This document shows, in pieces, positions 15,004-23,364 of a DNA stretch of 32,016 nt. The notes beneath the pieces were generated by a model that saw nothing but the letters and a program-made list of their open reading frames with translations, was not told the DNA's origin and ran no database searches. Both the position numbers and the translations under genes were made by a program. The stretch is from JAKSSE01 sp045597645 (GTDB lineage Bacteria > Bacillota > Clostridia > Lachnospirales > Lachnospiraceae), in assembly GCA_045597645.1 (NCBI GenBank), contig JAZLKM010000041.1, forward strand, positions 1 to 32,016. Direction: 5' to 3'. Numbering within the stretch: position 1 is the first letter of the stretch; each line of letters opens with the position of its first letter.

Positions 15004-16288
15004 CCTTATCATTCCTCAATCTGTCGCTTCCGGCCTTGTGTCCTCCGATTTGAGCGTTTCTATCTCTCGTAGTCCCTGCTTCTTCCAGGTTCATTCCTTT
15101 TAAAATTGCATTTTTGCCAAATTTCTTTTTCACATCTAACATTGCCTGCTGTATTTTGCGATTCTTCTCCAGCTGCTGTGCGTCAACCAGAAAACTATAC
15201 TGCTTATATTCCTCCGGCTCCACTCTGTTAGCATTGATATACACCCTGCGGATAGGAATGTTAGGATCGACAATGCGCTCATACACTTCAAGTATAGCTG
15301 GTATCATAAGCGTATCTGCATTGGTTGCTATCGGCAATGCCGCAGTCCCTCTCACCATCGGCATATGCATTCCATTGGAAAATCCAACCATTAGCGTCAC
15401 CGAATCAGTAATCAGATTCTTGTCCACCAGGTCCAGACACATAAGGTCCATCATTTCCTTGACAATCAGCTTGCCTTCCTCGTACTCATAGTCGCGCATC
15501 AGCACCTGTCCGTTGCTAAGGCAGTGTGTCTGACTCTTATAGTTCTTAATATCCCGCATTGTTGTGGGCTCAATACCCCATGCATGATCTATTAAAAGCT
15601 CAGCATCGACGCCAAACAAATGATACAAAAGCTCCTCATCGGCCTTTGCTACCCCCTCCATTGTATATATTCCATACTTTGCAAGAGTGGCTGCCGTACC
15701 TTTTCCCACCCTCCAAAAATCGGTTATGGGTCTATGGTCCCACAGTGTCTTCTTATAGCTTTCCTCGTCAAGCTCCCCTATGAAATCTGCGGCATGCTTC
15801 GCTGTGATATCCAGCGCAATCTTGGTTAGATACAAATTGGTCCCAATTCCACAGGTAGACCTAATATGAAGCGTGTTATATATGTCACTCATTATCTTTA
15901 TGCCCAGCTCTCTTGCTGTCATACGATATAGTGACAGGTATTCAGTCACATCGAGAAATGCCTCGTCGCAGGAATATACGTGAATGTCATCCTTGGAAAT
16001 ATATTTTAGATATATGCTGTATATTTTAGCTGAATAGTCCATATACAGCTGCATCCTAGGCGGTGCCATAATATAATCTATCCCCTTTGGTATCTCGAAC
16101 ACCCTAGCTCGTCCAGGTACTCCCAGCTTCTTAAGGGCAGGTGATACCGCAAGACAGATGGTCTTTTCAGACCTTTCAGGGTCTGCCACCACAAGCCTTG
16201 TCGTCATCGGATCCAGTCCGCGCTCCGCGCACTCCACCGACGCATAAAAAGATTTGAGATCTATGCATAGATATTGTCTGTCGCCCAT
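14996..16288 (-). CDS. Y-family DNA polymerase (UvrX/ImuB-like DinB relative)
   Basis: Low-fidelity translesion polymerase. Metal ligands are in LCIDLKSFYASVE (the Asp of CIDL) and YSCDEAFLDV (the Asp-Glu pair); the palm, thumb with helix-hairpin-helix (GVGKG-like WRVGKGTAATLAKYGI) and little finger are all present. The frame opens with GTG at 16294, but ATG at 16288 is the likely start, giving 430 residues. The promoter puts the +1 near 16290, so the message would be nearly leaderless and the AGGTG upstream of the ATG may not be transcribed. A perfect SOS box covers the -35. It resembles plasmid/phage-type UvrX more than chromosomal DinB, because of the YolD partner. Confidence 0.92.
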   Translation of the reverse strand: MGDRQYLCIDLKSFYASVECAERGLDPMTTRLVVADPERSEKTICLAVSPALKKLGVPGRARVFEIPKGIDYIMAPPRMQLYMDYSAKIYSIYLKYISKDDIHVYSCDEAFLDVTEYLSLYRMTARELGIKIMSDIYNTLHIRSTCGIGTNLYLTKIALDITAKHAADFIGELDEESYKKTLWDHRPITDFWRVGKGTAATLAKYGIYTMEGVAKADEELLYHLFGVDAELLIDHAWGIEPTTMRDIKNYKSQTHCLSNGQVLMRDYEYEEGKLIVKEMMDLMCLDLVDKNLITDSVTLMVGFSNGMHMPMVRGTAALPIATNADTLMIPAILEVYERIVDPNIPIRRVYINANRVEPEEYKQYSFLVDAQQLEKNRKIQQAMLDVKKKFGKNAILKGMNLEEAGTTRDRNAQIGGHKAGSDRLRNDKDE

Positions 16289-16296
16289 AATCACCT

Positions 16297-16331
16297 ATTA
16301 TACAACAAAAAAACTGCTAGAACAAGTGTTC
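16297..16331 (-). promoter_or_regulatory. SOS-type promoter: LexA box over the -35 of the Y-polymerase gene
   Basis: On the minus strand TTGTTC (16320-16325) is separated by exactly 17 bases from a perfect TATAAT (16297-16302). The -35 lies inside GAACAAGTGTTC (16320-16331), a perfect GAAC-N4-GTTC palindrome as bound by LexA/DinR in Gram-positive bacteria. Binding would block RNA polymerase directly. SOS control is established for yolD-uvrX pairs elsewhere. Confidence 0.8.
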
Positions 16332-16337
16332 TAGCAG
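16303..16337 (-). terminator. Intrinsic terminator of nhaC, built on the LexA palindrome
   Basis: A perfect ten-pair stem (16314-16323 with 16328-16337) and four-base loop is followed on the minus strand by seven T. It ends nhaC, whose stop is 16 bases away. The inner part of the stem is the SOS box of the next gene. Confidence 0.88.
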
Positions 16338-16352
16338 CCCTATTTTCTGTTA

Positions 16353-17885
16353 TCAGCCCTTTGCCTGTTTCTTACTTACAATCACTGAGAATCCAACTGT
16401 GAGAATGATTCCCACTGGCAACATTATAAGTCCTGGAGCTCCTGCTGCTGATAAAAGTCCTGCCACTGCGTAGCTTATAAACGAGATAACAGCAACTGAT
16501 ATAGCATATGGTAGCTGTGTCGACACATGATTAACGTGGTCACACTGTGCACCTGCAGACGCCATAATTGTAGTATCTGATATCGGAGAGCAATGGTCTC
16601 CGCACACAGCTCCTGCCATACATGCAGCTATGCATATGATTGAGAGCGGATTGCTCATCGGAAACACACTCTGAGTGATAGGAATGAGAATTCCAAATGT
16701 ACCCCATGATGTACCTGTCGCGAATGCCAATAAGCAACCAATAACGAAAATGATAGCTGGAAGGAACATCTGGAATGAGCCAGCTGAGTTTTCTACTACA
16801 GCTGCTACAAATTCCTTGGCGCCAAGAGAGTCAGTCATTGCCTTAAGCGTCCATGCGAAGGTAAGTATAAGTATAGCCGGAACCATGGCCTTAAATCCCT
16901 CCGGGATACACTCCATCATCTCCTTAAATTTAAGTGCCCTACGGCAGGTATAGTAGATAAAGATAATAATGAGTGCCACTGCTGATCCAAGCATAAGACC
17001 TACTGATGCGTCCGAATCAGAAAATGCCTGTATAAATGAAGCCCCCTCGAAGATTCCACCTGAATATACCATACCTATTACGCATGAGATAATAAGCACG
17101 ATAATCGGGAACACAAGGTCAATTACTTTTCCATTTCTGCTGTCATCATCGACAACCCCTGAAAATGGATTCTCGCCGGAAAACAGGTCATTATTCTCAA
17201 CTGCGTTCTTCTCATGTCTAGCCATCGGTCCGAATTCAACCTTAAGTATAATCATGGTTATCATCATTACGATGGTGAATAGAGCATAGAAATTGTACGG
17301 TATTGCTCTGATGAAAAGATTAAGTCCCTGACCATCCTCAGCGAATCCCGCTACTGCTGCTGCCCATGAGCTTATTGGAGCAATTATGCAGATTGGTGCT
17401 GCTGTCGCATCGATTAAGTATGCCAGCTTAGCTCTAGATACCTTGTGCTTGTCTGTCACCGGTCTCATTACGGAGCCTACCGTCAAGCAGTTAAAATAAT
17501 CATCTATAAAAATGAGCACTCCCAAGAGCACAGTCGCAAGCTGCGCACCAACACGAGTCTTAATATGTGTTTCTGCCCATTTTCCAAATGCAGCAGAGCC
17601 GCCTGTCTTGTTCATAAGACATACAATTGTGCCCAAAACTACAAGGAATACCAGTATACCCATGTTATATGAGTCAGATAGCACACCTACTATACCGTCC
17701 TGGAATATGTGGACCAGCGTCCCTTCCACACCGGCTCCAAAGCTTCCTGAGCCGGGTACTGCGTACAAAACGCCACCTATTGCGATACCAATGAACAGTG
17801 ACGAATAAACTTCCTTAGTAATAAGAGCAAGTACGATTGCTATTATCGGTGGCAAAAGCGCCCAAGCTGTAGCATACAAATCCAT
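16353..17885 (-). CDS. NhaC-family Na+/H+ antiporter
   Basis: Integral membrane antiporter of 510 residues with about 11-12 hydrophobic segments. Family features are the central block FIDDYFNCLTVGSVMRPVTDKHKVSRAKLAYLIDATAAPICIIAPISSWAAAVAGF and the second-half counterpart FATGTSWGTFGILIPI with CMAGAVCGDHCSPISDTTIMASAGAQCDHVNHVSTQLPYA. Members exchange Na+ for H+, but relatives exchange malate/lactate or amino acids, so the substrate is not certain. An ion antiporter would fit a bacterium that pumps ions through Ech. The ATG has AGAGGATG upstream. It follows the small protein gene by 39 bases and ends at the terminator at 16303-16337. Confidence 0.88.
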   Translation of the reverse strand: MDLYATAWALLPPIIAIVLALITKEVYSSLFIGIAIGGVLYAVPGSGSFGAGVEGTLVHIFQDGIVGVLSDSYNMGILVFLVVLGTIVCLMNKTGGSAAFGKWAETHIKTRVGAQLATVLLGVLIFIDDYFNCLTVGSVMRPVTDKHKVSRAKLAYLIDATAAPICIIAPISSWAAAVAGFAEDGQGLNLFIRAIPYNFYALFTIVMMITMIILKVEFGPMARHEKNAVENNDLFSGENPFSGVVDDDSRNGKVIDLVFPIIVLIISCVIGMVYSGGIFEGASFIQAFSDSDASVGLMLGSAVALIIIFIYYTCRRALKFKEMMECIPEGFKAMVPAILILTFAWTLKAMTDSLGAKEFVAAVVENSAGSFQMFLPAIIFVIGCLLAFATGTSWGTFGILIPITQSVFPMSNPLSIICIAACMAGAVCGDHCSPISDTTIMASAGAQCDHVNHVSTQLPYAISVAVISFISYAVAGLLSAAGAPGLIMLPVGIILTVGFSVIVSKKQAKG

Positions 17886-17924
17886 AAATCATCCTCTTCT
17901 TTCTTTTAGTGTACCGCTATAATA

Positions 17925-18068
17925 TCAATCTTCCTTCTTTTCCTTCTTAGCGTCTTCAGCCATCTTCTCCTCAAGTGTCTTTATTGCAAAATCCACAGCG
18001 GGAATCGCTGAAATCGTACAATAATTCTTGATGTCTTTAAGCTCTGCGATGCAATCTGATATTGTCAT
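17925..18068 (-). CDS. Small protein of 47 residues, function unknown
   Basis: A longer frame covers the region to 18206, but it lies over the 3' end of the glycosylase gene. The convincing start is ATG 18068-18066, with GGAGAGGG six bases upstream. The product MTISDCIAELKDIKNYCTIS continues through a second amphipathic helix and ends in a highly charged EDAKKEKKED tail. It has no signal peptide or membrane segment. It lies 19 bases after the glycosylase and 39 before nhaC, all on one strand. I do not recognise the family. Real translation is supported by the strong ribosome binding site and tight spacing. Confidence 0.6.
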   Translation of the reverse strand: MTISDCIAELKDIKNYCTISAIPAVDFAIKTLEEKMAEDAKKEKKED

Positions 18069-18087
18069 AACCCTCTCCTTCTTGCTG

Positions 18088-18930
18088 CTAACCTTGCAGC
18101 CTCTTGTGATAAAACTGTAGCTGCTGCACGTAACCTTCGAATCCCTCGTAATTCTTAAGGTATTCCATGTAGCGCTCTTTTGAGTAGTGGCTGTAATCCT
18201 CTGCAATAATTTTCTTCATCCAAGTATCTATTGGATAGCTTTCCATCAAGTGCAGACCATACAGCGCGATACACGCCGCCACTTTAGGCCCAACCCCCTT
18301 GACCTTAAGCAACGCATCTACCGCTTCATCATACGTCTTTTTTTCAAAATCTGCCAATGATATTTTTCCTTCATATATATCTTTTGCAAAGCTTGAAATA
18401 TATTCGGCTCTATACCCTAACATCGTCCCTTTTGACAGTTCATCCTTTCCTGCCATAGCCAGAGCTCTCGCTGACGGAAATGCCGCTCCGTCGCTATATC
18501 TGTCGCATAGAATCTGAATTGATTTCTTAATTTTAGGGATATTGTTATTTTGCGAAATCATATATGAGATAAATGTCTCCCACAAGTCCTGTCTAAGTAT
18601 TCTCATTCCAAAGGCATCTCCCAGAGCGTCCTTCAGGAACTTGTCGTCTGATTTTCTAATACAATCATTGTACTGTATATAGTTTGTATCAAAGTCGAAG
18701 TACTTGTGCCAAAATCCCCACTGGTCATCTTCACACACAAAGCACCAGTTGTCGTCCTCCATATCAAATGAAAAAGTCACTTCATTTGCTCCAGACAATG
18801 CTCTATATACAGCTGGCATTCCCTCTGTCAGTGCCCCTCCATCATCCTTATACATCCTAAATACCTGGCCTGAGTTCATTATTACATCAGGTGTAAATTC
18901 TTCGTTTGATAATTTTAATCTTGTTAACAT
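18088..18930 (-). CDS. 8-oxoguanine DNA glycosylase/AP lyase, OGG1-like (HhH-GPD)
   Basis: Base-excision repair enzyme that removes oxidised guanine and cuts the resulting abasic site. The 280 residues comprise an N-terminal OGG_N-type beta domain (NSGQVFRM, residues 19-26) and an HhH-GPD domain: SYMISQNNNIPKIKKSI (about 122-138), hairpin LLKVKGVGPKVAACI with catalytic Lys216, and SYPIDTWM with Asp235. The lysine marks it as bifunctional, unlike AlkA. SD AGAGAGG precedes the ATG. It diverges from the DUF4422 gene across 61 bases. Oxidative-damage repair suits an anaerobe with oxygen-sensitive enzymes, but this is general. Confidence 0.92.
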   Translation of the reverse strand: MLTRLKLSNEEFTPDVIMNSGQVFRMYKDDGGALTEGMPAVYRALSGANEVTFSFDMEDDNWCFVCEDDQWGFWHKYFDFDTNYIQYNDCIRKSDDKFLKDALGDAFGMRILRQDLWETFISYMISQNNNIPKIKKSIQILCDRYSDGAAFPSARALAMAGKDELSKGTMLGYRAEYISSFAKDIYEGKISLADFEKKTYDEAVDALLKVKGVGPKVAACIALYGLHLMESYPIDTWMKKIIAEDYSHYSKERYMEYLKNYEGFEGYVQQLQFYHKRLQG

Positions 18931-18991
18931 CTGTGCCTCTCTTGCAGATTTACCTGCTTTGCGATACTCTATTTCTATCGGAGGATAGAAA

Positions 18992-20053
18992 ATGAAAACT
19001 CAAATTTTCGTATGTACTCATAAGCCCACAACCTTGCCCTGTGATGACGCTGTACTCGTACCGCTTCAGGTGGGCGCAGCAGCCAACGGGCGCTTTGGCA
19101 TCACCAGCGATGACACTGGGGACAATATATCTTCCAAGAATTGCTTTTATGGTGAGCTAACTGGGCTTTATTGGATCTGGAAAAATGTGACAGACGCCGA
19201 CATTGTAGGGCTATGCCACTATAGAAGATATTTCCTCAATCCCGACAATACCATAATGACAGCCTCTGATATCGAAGCTGCTATGGCTGATTGTGATGTA
19301 ATATTGTCCAATTTGGCCCTTTACGAAAGCGATAACTATCACGATGGTTTTTGCATGGCCCATAGAGCCATATATCTCGAGCAGACCGGAGACGTTATAA
19401 GGGAGCTTTTCCCCGATGACTATCCTGCCTTCAAGGAGCACTTATACGAAGACAAATCCGGTCACTTTGGCAATCTATGCATCATGCGAAAGCCTCTGCT
19501 CGATCAGTACTGCACCTGGCTTTTTGCTATCTTTTCTCGTCTCGAAAAAATCGTGGACCTAAGCGGTCTCGATGACTATCACAGACGGCTTTATGGTTTC
19601 CTGTCAGAAGGCCTGCTGGATGTATTCGTCAAAGCCCGCGGACTCAAAGTTAAGGACGGGCTAATTGGATACACTGAGGAGAAGGCCGAAACCAGAGAGC
19701 TCAAATTGGCGCTTACTCAGCTCGTCCGCATGGGACAGTTTCAAGAAGCAAGAGCCTTGTACTATCAGATTATGGAAATTCGTCCTGACGTAAGGCTTGC
19801 TCTATCTGATATCAAGGGTGAACTTGGCATCATTGAGATTATTCTCTACATTCTCGAGCTTGAGAAGGAGCAAAACGTGGACGGACTTTACTCAGTCTCC
19901 CATGACCTTTCTGCACTTGTAAATTATATGAAGGAATCCTGGAGCTATGTCAAAAAGGAGGCTAACGGCGAAGTCCTCACCGCAGAGGAATTAAAAAGCA
20001 AAGAATCCCATCCTCTATCTGAATTAGCAAGATCTGTAATTGCTGTAAACTAA
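18992..20053 (+). CDS. DUF4422-type glycosyltransferase
   Basis: Predicted cytoplasmic sugar transferase of the family found in capsule and cell-wall polysaccharide clusters. Of 353 residues, about the first 225 form the DUF4422 domain: IFVCTHKP (residues 4-11), LTGLYWIWKNVTDADIVGLCHYRRYF with the family's CHYRRYF, and GHFGNLCIMRK. The remaining ~125 residues are helical and charged and look like an added C-terminal region; I do not recognise it. GGAGG precedes the ATG by six bases. It stands alone on the plus strand with no polysaccharide genes nearby, and its stop overlaps the dus stop, so its role is uncertain. Confidence 0.85.
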   Translation: MKTQIFVCTHKPTTLPCDDAVLVPLQVGAAANGRFGITSDDTGDNISSKNCFYGELTGLYWIWKNVTDADIVGLCHYRRYFLNPDNTIMTASDIEAAMADCDVILSNLALYESDNYHDGFCMAHRAIYLEQTGDVIRELFPDDYPAFKEHLYEDKSGHFGNLCIMRKPLLDQYCTWLFAIFSRLEKIVDLSGLDDYHRRLYGFLSEGLLDVFVKARGLKVKDGLIGYTEEKAETRELKLALTQLVRMGQFQEARALYYQIMEIRPDVRLALSDIKGELGIIEIILYILELEKEQNVDGLYSVSHDLSALVNYMKESWSYVKKEANGEVLTAEELKSKESHPLSELARSVIAVN

Positions 20054-21015
20054 TAATTTGCAGGTATATCTACCAGTTCCTCATTTCTGAATATTGAATC
20101 AGTTACTATTTTAAGGTCAGACATATGTCCGGCCTTTCTTATTTTCTTTTGATACATCTGAGCATTAGTAAAATGTGGCAGCATATAGAACCACATCTCC
20201 TTCAAATGGCACATACAATGCTTATCGGATGGTATTTCTTTTCTAAATTCCTCAGACAATTCGTTGTAAAACTCTATAAATCTAGACTTATCAGGTGCAT
20301 CAGTCCCCTTGTACTCACCTGCCAGTGAAGGATTACCAAGTAGCGCTCTACCTAGCATTATGGCATTAACGCCCGGAAAATCAGACTCAATACTAGTTAT
20401 TCCACCTATATTGATTATGTCCCCATTATATACTACGGGATTCTTACTGTTCTCAAAGGCATAGACAAAGCCATCATAAGTCACAGGGTTCTTGTAGTAG
20501 TCTAACTGCACTCTTGGGTGCACTGTAAGCTCGTATATCGGATACTTGTTATAGATTTCCAATATCCTTTCAAACTCTGCTATATCGCTCCTACCCAATC
20601 TGGTTTTTATTGATATATTTATGGGTCTATAGCTTTTTGCCTCAAAAATGTCTTCGAGAAATGACTCCAGCAGCTCAGGATACATTAGCATCCCGCTGCC
20701 CTTCTTTTTTGCTGTCACAGTGCCCGAAGGACAACCCAGATTTAGATTAACCTCGTTGTAGCCTCTGGCATAGATTTCATCCATTGCCCACACAAAGTCA
20801 GACGAATTTGCGGTGAGTACCTGCGGAACCGTATTTATGCCTTCGTTGTTTTCGGGACTTATGTTCTTCAATTCCCTTGACGTAAAGGTTCTTGTACTGT
20901 TAGGTGAAATAAACGGCGTGAAATATTTGTCCACGCCGTTAAAATACTTGCTGTGCAAGCGCCTATATACATGATCAGTTAAGCCCTCAAGGGGTGCGAA
21001 ATATATCTTTTTCAT
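20050..21015 (-). CDS. dus: tRNA-dihydrouridine synthase
   Basis: FMN enzyme that reduces uridine to dihydrouridine in tRNA D loops. The 321 residues begin with FAPLEGLTDHVYRRLH, the FMN-binding opening; NLNLGCPSGTV carries the catalytic Cys95; SIKTRLG and LTVHPRVQLDYYKNPV (in place of the usual H.R....Y.G.A) and VVYNGDI follow. The substitutions in the HxR loop place it in a divergent Firmicutes branch, so the target uridine cannot be predicted. It overlaps the upstream lipoprotein gene by four bases (ATGA) and the convergent glycosyltransferase by four. No terminator is visible after it. Confidence 0.93.
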   Translation of the reverse strand: MKKIYFAPLEGLTDHVYRRLHSKYFNGVDKYFTPFISPNSTRTFTSRELKNISPENNEGINTVPQVLTANSSDFVWAMDEIYARGYNEVNLNLGCPSGTVTAKKKGSGMLMYPELLESFLEDIFEAKSYRPINISIKTRLGRSDIAEFERILEIYNKYPIYELTVHPRVQLDYYKNPVTYDGFVYAFENSKNPVVYNGDIINIGGITSIESDFPGVNAIMLGRALLGNPSLAGEYKGTDAPDKSRFIEFYNELSEEFRKEIPSDKHCMCHLKEMWFYMLPHFTNAQMYQKKIRKAGHMSDLKIVTDSIFRNEELVDIPANY

Positions 21016-21851
21016 CTTCCTGAAATATATTCTCCCAGATTTTTCTTAAGGGCTTCGTAAGCCTCTAATGCCTCTTCCTTTGCTATGTTTATCTCATCCT
21101 CAGTGATGTATTCGCCCACTTTAGATGTATCCGGCATCTCTCCTTGCATTAGCTTGGAAGGATCCAGTGACGACGCCGGAGCTCCCAATTTTTCCATAAA
21201 TTCCGTCAAGGAAGCATGGGTGCTAAGTGCGTTTGAACCTAAAATAACCCTATCTGAAGTAATATTGTTGTCAATATACCAATCTACATAGACATCAGGA
21301 AGCAAGGTGCGCATATAATCTATTACTCCGTCTCTGTCAAATAGATTCATTCCCTTCGCAAAAATAGCAATATCCTTAACACCTGCCTCAGTCAGGACCT
21401 TCTGCTCTGCCCCGCTGGCATTTATCGTAACTGTAAAGTCTTCTCTCTCCGCGCACAGTGCCACCACATCCATTATGGCGAAAATCTCCTTCTCCATATT
21501 GCTTGCAGCTGCATCTATGGTTATGTCCAATATATCCTTTTCATCATCATATACACCAGAAACTTCAAATCCTTTGAAGATAGTGTCGCTTTGCTCCCCA
21601 GTGGAAGCTGGCTCAGGTTTGCCTGTGGTCACATCTATCTTCTGGTCCTGCGTAAAGCCTACTCCATTATCCTTATCATCATCTTTTTGGGCAGACTGAG
21701 CTATTATTGTAGCCACCGGATCATCTCCGTATTTTTCCTCTATGGCCTCCTCGATAGACTGCCTTACAGATACGCTCTGACCGCATCCAGCAAAAACACC
21801 CATAGCTAATACTGCTGAGGTTACGGTCAATACTATTCTAAATATTCTCAT
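21012..21851 (-). CDS. Lipoprotein of unknown function in the amino-acid transporter operon
   Basis: 279 residues. The N-terminus MRIFRIVLTVTSAVLAMGVFAGCG is a lipoprotein signal with lipobox FAGC (Cys23), so the protein is predicted on the outer face of the membrane. A charged linker (about 40-95, KDDDKDNG and PEPASTGEQ) leads to a folded domain of about 110-275 with alternating strands and helices and an acidic C-terminal helix (IAKEEALEAYEALKKNLGEYI). I do not recognise the domain. It starts two bases after the transporter ATPase and overlaps dus, so it is co-transcribed with both. The mature protein is highly acidic. Confidence 0.8.
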   Translation of the reverse strand: MRIFRIVLTVTSAVLAMGVFAGCGQSVSVRQSIEEAIEEKYGDDPVATIIAQSAQKDDDKDNGVGFTQDQKIDVTTGKPEPASTGEQSDTIFKGFEVSGVYDDEKDILDITIDAAASNMEKEIFAIMDVVALCAEREDFTVTINASGAEQKVLTEAGVKDIAIFAKGMNLFDRDGVIDYMRTLLPDVYVDWYIDNNITSDRVILGSNALSTHASLTEFMEKLGAPASSLDPSKLMQGEMPDTSKVGEYITEDEINIAKEEALEAYEALKKNLGEYISGR

Positions 21852-21853
21852 TA

Positions 21854-22576
21854 CTATAATACCTTTGACAAAAACTCCTTGGTTCTTGCATTAGTGGGAT
21901 CATTAAACACCTGGTCTGGAGTACCATCCTCAAGTATTAATCCTTCGTCAATAAATAAAACTCTATTAGCCACTTCCTTAGCGAACCCCATTTCGTGGGT
22001 AACCACTGCCATGGTCATCCCGCCGTCGGCCAGCTCTTTCATTACCTCAAGTACCTCTCCTACCATTTCCGGGTCAAGCGCAGAGGTTGGTTCATCGAAG
22101 AGCATCATCTTGGGATTCATCATAAGTGCGCGGACAATAGCAATTCTCTGCTTTTGTCCACCGGAAAGCTGGTTTGGATAACCCTGGGCCTTTTCTTCAA
22201 GCCCTACTCGCTTGAGCAGCTCCATTGCTTTAGCCTCCGCCTCATCCTTCGACATGAGACCTAGCCTGTTTGGCGCTAAAGTCATATTTCTAAGCACAGT
22301 GAGATGAGGGAACAAATTAAAATGTTGGAAAACCATACCCATCTGTCTTCTAACCAGATCAATATCACAGCTTGGAGCAGTAATATCTACTCCGTCAAAT
22401 ATAATCTGTCCTCCAGTAGGCTTTTCCAGCAGATTCATGCATCTTAAAAAGGTGGACTTACCTGAACCAGAAGGCCCTATTATAACTACCTTCTCGCCCT
22501 GTTCAATATGTTGATCAATGCCATTAAGTACGACATGATCTCCAAATGATTTTTGTAAATTATTAACGGTGATCAC
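21854..22576 (-). CDS. Polar amino-acid ABC transporter, ATP-binding protein
   Basis: Cytoplasmic ATPase driving the importer encoded by the two genes upstream. At 240 residues it is the standard GlnQ/HisP size. Walker A is GPSGSGKST (34-42), the Q loop lies in GMVFQHFNLFPHLTV, the signature is LSGGQKQR, Walker B MMLFDEPTSALDP, and the switch histidine is in VVTHEMGFAKEVANRVLFIDEG. The phrase FQHFNLFPH is characteristic of the polar amino-acid group. It overlaps the permease gene by 14 bases. Confidence 0.97.
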   Translation of the reverse strand: MITVNNLQKSFGDHVVLNGIDQHIEQGEKVVIIGPSGSGKSTFLRCMNLLEKPTGGQIIFDGVDITAPSCDIDLVRRQMGMVFQHFNLFPHLTVLRNMTLAPNRLGLMSKDEAEAKAMELLKRVGLEEKAQGYPNQLSGGQKQRIAIVRALMMNPKMMLFDEPTSALDPEMVGEVLEVMKELADGGMTMAVVTHEMGFAKEVANRVLFIDEGLILEDGTPDQVFNDPTNARTKEFLSKVL

Positions 22577-23282
22577 TGGTACGAAGCCTCCTTTCCACCT
22601 GTCTGAAAATAGCTGTAATGCCCAATACTATTGCCAGATAAATCAAACCAACGCCGAGCAATGGCATAAGCGCATCAAACGTGGTGCCTCGTATTATATC
22701 GCCTCCACGGGTAAGCTCATTCAGCCCAATATATCCACAGATGGAAGTTTCCTTCAAAAGTGCTATGAACTCGTTTACCAGTGACGGCAGCACACCCTTA
22801 AAGGCCTGTGGCAAAATAATATCCTTCATCGTTGCGACATATCCAAGTCCCAGAGACCTACCTGCTTCCATCTGCCCTTTGTCAATGGACATGATACCGC
22901 CTCTGAATATCTCTGCGAGATAAGCTCCTGAATTGATTGTAAAAGTGAAGACAGCTACGCTCGTCTTAGATTTAAAGCTGATAAGTACGATAAAGTACAT
23001 TATCAAAAGCTGTACCAGTACCGGAGTACCTCGAATAACAGTGACATAGACTTGGCATAATGCATTTCCTACTTTGAGTAATACTCCTCCCAATCCATGC
23101 ATTTTCTCCTTGTCCTGCTGATCATGCGCGCAGCGCACTATCGCTACCACCACGCCGATGATTACTCCAAATACAAGAGCTAGCAGTGTAACTATAAGCG
23201 TTGTCTTAAGACCATTGGTTATGTACTGCCAACGATTATCTACTATGAAATCCTGGATAAATTTTGCCTTAAAGTTTTCCAT
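22563..23282 (-). CDS. Polar amino-acid ABC transporter, permease
   Basis: Integral membrane importer subunit of 239 residues with about five hydrophobic segments. The N-terminal part IRGTPVLVQLLIMYF is the HisM/GlnP hallmark, and the EAA loop that contacts the ATPase is EAGRSLGLGYVATMKDIILPQAFKGVLP. A single permease gene suggests a homodimeric channel. The SD is CAGGAAAG about 11 bases before the ATG. The gene follows the binding protein across an 82-base spacer with a terminator hairpin. Confidence 0.96.
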   Translation of the reverse strand: MENFKAKFIQDFIVDNRWQYITNGLKTTLIVTLLALVFGVIIGVVVAIVRCAHDQQDKEKMHGLGGVLLKVGNALCQVYVTVIRGTPVLVQLLIMYFIVLISFKSKTSVAVFTFTINSGAYLAEIFRGGIMSIDKGQMEAGRSLGLGYVATMKDIILPQAFKGVLPSLVNEFIALLKETSICGYIGLNELTRGGDIIRGTTFDALMPLLGVGLIYLAIVLGITAIFRQVERRLRTSDHR

Positions 23283-23303
23283 GCCACGTATTCTTTCCTG
23301 TCT

Positions 23304-23336
23304 ATAAAAAGAGCGAACAGTCTAGCGACTGTCCGC
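23304..23336 (-). terminator. Attenuating terminator between binding-protein and permease genes
   Basis: A ten-pair stem (23313-23322 with 23327-23336, one G-U in the minus-strand RNA) with loop GCTA is followed by TCTTTTTATA. Partial termination here would give excess binding protein over membrane subunits, a common arrangement in such transporters. Confidence 0.8.
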
Positions 23337-23364
23337 CCCATCGCATCATAACAACAGATTTATT

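Noticed and set aside
18069..18206. An N-terminal extension of the 47-residue protein, giving 93 residues.
   Set aside because: It lies over the glycosylase 3' coding sequence and reads as low-quality protein; the internal ATG has an excellent ribosome binding site.
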